Of a stretch of 64,000 nucleotides of DNA, positions 62,678 through 64,000 are shown piece after piece (the first letter of the stretch is position 1; each line of letters starts with the position of its first letter). This DNA comes from an uncultured Bacilli bacterium. Its GTDB lineage: Bacteria > Bacillota_I > Bacilli_A > RF39 > UBA660. The notes under the pieces were generated by a model, which was not told where the DNA came from, made no database searches, and saw only the letters and a program-made list of their open reading frames with translations. The translations under genes and the position numbers were made by a program. The stretch spans positions 1 through 64,000 of the forward strand of contig CAKPPI010000001.1 of assembly GCA_934177545.1 (NCBI GenBank), written 5' to 3'.

Positions 62678-64000
62678 AAATATATATCGTGACTGCTATG
62701 CTGGTAGTCTTAGAGAAAAAGATATTGATAAAGAAGTAAAAGTAGCTGGTTTCATTGAAAATATAAGAGACCATGGTGGAGTAATCTTTGTTGATTTAAG
62801 AGATTACTATGGAACACTACAATTAGTTAGTAATGATGATAAGATGTTTGATGATTTAACAAGAGAGTCATCTGTTACAGTAACAGGAAAGATTCGTAAA
62901 AGAGATAGTGATGACTATAATGATCGAATTGAAACTGGTACTATTGAATTATTAGTTAGTTCTATAAAGGTACTTGGTAAGAGTAAGAATGTTTTACCAT
63001 TTGAAGTTATGACTAGTAAAGATGTATCAGAAGATGTAAGACTAAAGTATCGTTATCTAGATTTAAGAAATCCTAAAGTTAAACAATCTATTCTATTTAG
63101 AAATAAAGTTATTCACTTTTTAAGAAACTTAATGGAAAGTGAAGACTTTGTTGAACTACAAACTCCAATCTTAACTTCATCATCTCCTGAAGGAGCAAGA
63201 GACTTTCTAGTACCTAGTAGAAAATATAAAGGAAAGTTTTATGCCCTACCACAAGCTCCTCAACAATTTAAACAACTACTAATGTGTGCTGGTTTTGATA
63301 AATACTATCAAATAGCACCATGCTTTAGAGATGAAGATGCAAGAAGTGACCGTGTTTATGGTGAATTCTATCAATTAGACTTTGAAATGGCTTTTTCAAC
63401 TGAAGAAGATGTCCTAAGAATGGGTGAGAAAGTATTTTATGAAACATTTAGGGAGTTTGCTAAAGATAAAGATATATCAGAACCACCATTTATTAGATTA
63501 ACTTATAAAGAAGCGATGGAAAAGTATGGTTCTGATAAACCAGATTTAAGAAATCCTTTAGTTATAATTGATTTAACAGAAGAGTTTGAAGAGACAGAAT
63601 TTCGTCCTTTTAGAGGTGTACCAGTTAAAGGAATAAAAGTAGAAAACTTAGCTAGTAAGAGTAATTCTTGGTTTAATGAGGTAGTTGATTATGCCAAAAG
63701 TATTGGTATGCCAGGAATTGGTTATTTAAAAGTAAATGAAGATTTATCATTTGCTGGTCCTATTGATAAGTTTTTAACTGAAGATGAACGTGAAGCTTTA
63801 ATAGATAAAGCTGATCTTAAGAAAGATGATGTCTTATTCTTTATAGCAGATCGTAAAAAATCGCTAGAACTAGCTGGTTCTATTAGAATGGAGTTAGGTA
63901 GAAAACTTGATTTAATGGATCCTAATAAATATGTCTTTGCTATCATTCATGACTTTCCAATGTTTGAGTGGGATGAAGAAAATGAATGCTATACTTTCAT
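62670..64000 (+). CDS. aspS2: Aspartyl-tRNA synthetase 2, non-discriminating type (3' end outside window)
   Basis: 443 codons are present and the frame is open to the window edge; about 140 are missing. ATG 62670 lies behind AAAGGA. The OB fold reads ENIRDHGGVIFVDLRD; His in RDHGG is the residue of AspRS enzymes that also charge tRNA-Asn, whereas the AspRS at 40658 has RDLGG. Catalytic blocks SPEGARDFLVPSR, LPQAPQQFKQL and CFRDEDARSDR are intact, as is the YGSDKPDLR box. Last known gene of the Asn T-box operon, it would supply Asp-tRNA(Asn) to GatCAB. Confidence 0.95.
   Translation, partial: MIKNIYRDCYAGSLREKDIDKEVKVAGFIENIRDHGGVIFVDLRDYYGTLQLVSNDDKMFDDLTRESSVTVTGKIRKRDSDDYNDRIETGTIELLVSSIKVLGKSKNVLPFEVMTSKDVSEDVRLKYRYLDLRNPKVKQSILFRNKVIHFLRNLMESEDFVELQTPILTSSSPEGARDFLVPSRKYKGKFYALPQAPQQFKQLLMCAGFDKYYQIAPCFRDEDARSDRVYGEFYQLDFEMAFSTEEDVLRMGEKVFYETFREFAKDKDISEPPFIRLTYKEAMEKYGSDKPDLRNPLVIIDLTEEFEETEFRPFRGVPVKGIKVENLASKSNSWFNEVVDYAKSIGMPGIGYLKVNEDLSFAGPIDKFLTEDEREALIDKADLKKDDVLFFIADRKKSLELAGSIRMELGRKLDLMDPNKYVFAIIHDFPMFEWDEENECYTF

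Overview
The window is a low-GC, gene-dense bacterial chromosome segment from a Gram-positive-type (Bacillota) organism. Evidence for this: a lipid-II pathway (mraY, ftsW-type, murC, uppP), three T-box leaders, a CIRCE/HrcA heat-shock operon, strong Shine-Dalgarno sites, and TTGACA/TATAAT promoters, many with an extended TGN -10. TGA and TAG both act as stops, so this is not a Mycoplasma-type code. A short DnaE, a ThrRS without TGS domain, an archaeal/eukaryotic-type ProRS and BspA-like/collagen-like surface proteins suggest an uncultured, host-associated, reduced-genome Bacilli lineage; that placement is inference.

Layout. 1-3.9 kb: a small Tyr/Pro-rich protein, a membrane-anchored thioredoxin-like protein, trmL, rpmB and a 21-residue-repeat solenoid protein. 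3.9-10.7 kb: dnaE-lspA-rluD, a rhomboid protease and proS. 10.8-14.7 kb: an acyltransferase and a hybrid histidine kinase with an Hpt-receiver partner. 14.7-19.2 kb: an unassigned structured RNA, then a Thr T-box driving rnr-thrS. 19.2-22.4 kb: yidD with a TroA-fold lipoprotein that has lost its metal ligands, then a BspA-like surface protein preceded by a G9-containing leader ORF and terminator. 22.3-26.3 kb: a ZIP transporter, two transglutaminase-like paralogues, queH and a radical SAM protein. 26.4-33.2 kb: murC and addBA, with a LexA-like box on the addBA promoter. 33.2-35.6 kb: unknown small proteins and tRNA-Arg(UCU). 35.6-37.7 kb: mraY-ftsW (minus strand). 37.9-44.8 kb: a metallopeptidase, a His T-box with hisS-aspS, uppP, a second ZIP protein and a CmpB-type membrane protein. 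44.8-50.4 kb, mostly minus strand: a collagen-like protein with glycosyltransferase, a PHP phosphoesterase with a nucleotidyltransferase-like protein, and a MerR pseudogene with an unknown partner. 50.4-52.1 kb: a TnpB scar with an omega-RNA-like end, a nitroreductase, and a TasA-like plus prepilin-like pair. 52.1-58.7 kb: hrcA-grpE-dnaK-pepF-dnaJ. 59.2-64 kb: an Asn T-box with gatC-gatA-gatB and a second AspRS running off the end.

How parts work together. The two AspRS genes differ at the signature that separates tRNA-Asp-specific from non-discriminating enzymes. The second one sits with gatCAB under an Asn-type T-box, so Asn-tRNA(Asn) is probably made by the indirect route. Surface biology recurs: TasA-like domains, DUF285 repeats, collagen Gly-X-Y repeats with a dedicated glycosyltransferase, and a prepilin-like peptide. 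The most striking unexplained element is the leader upstream of the BspA-like gene. Only a G tract of 3n length keeps its 34-codon ORF open, and the stop codon then lies inside the 5' arm of a terminator, which would suit a phase-variable attenuator.
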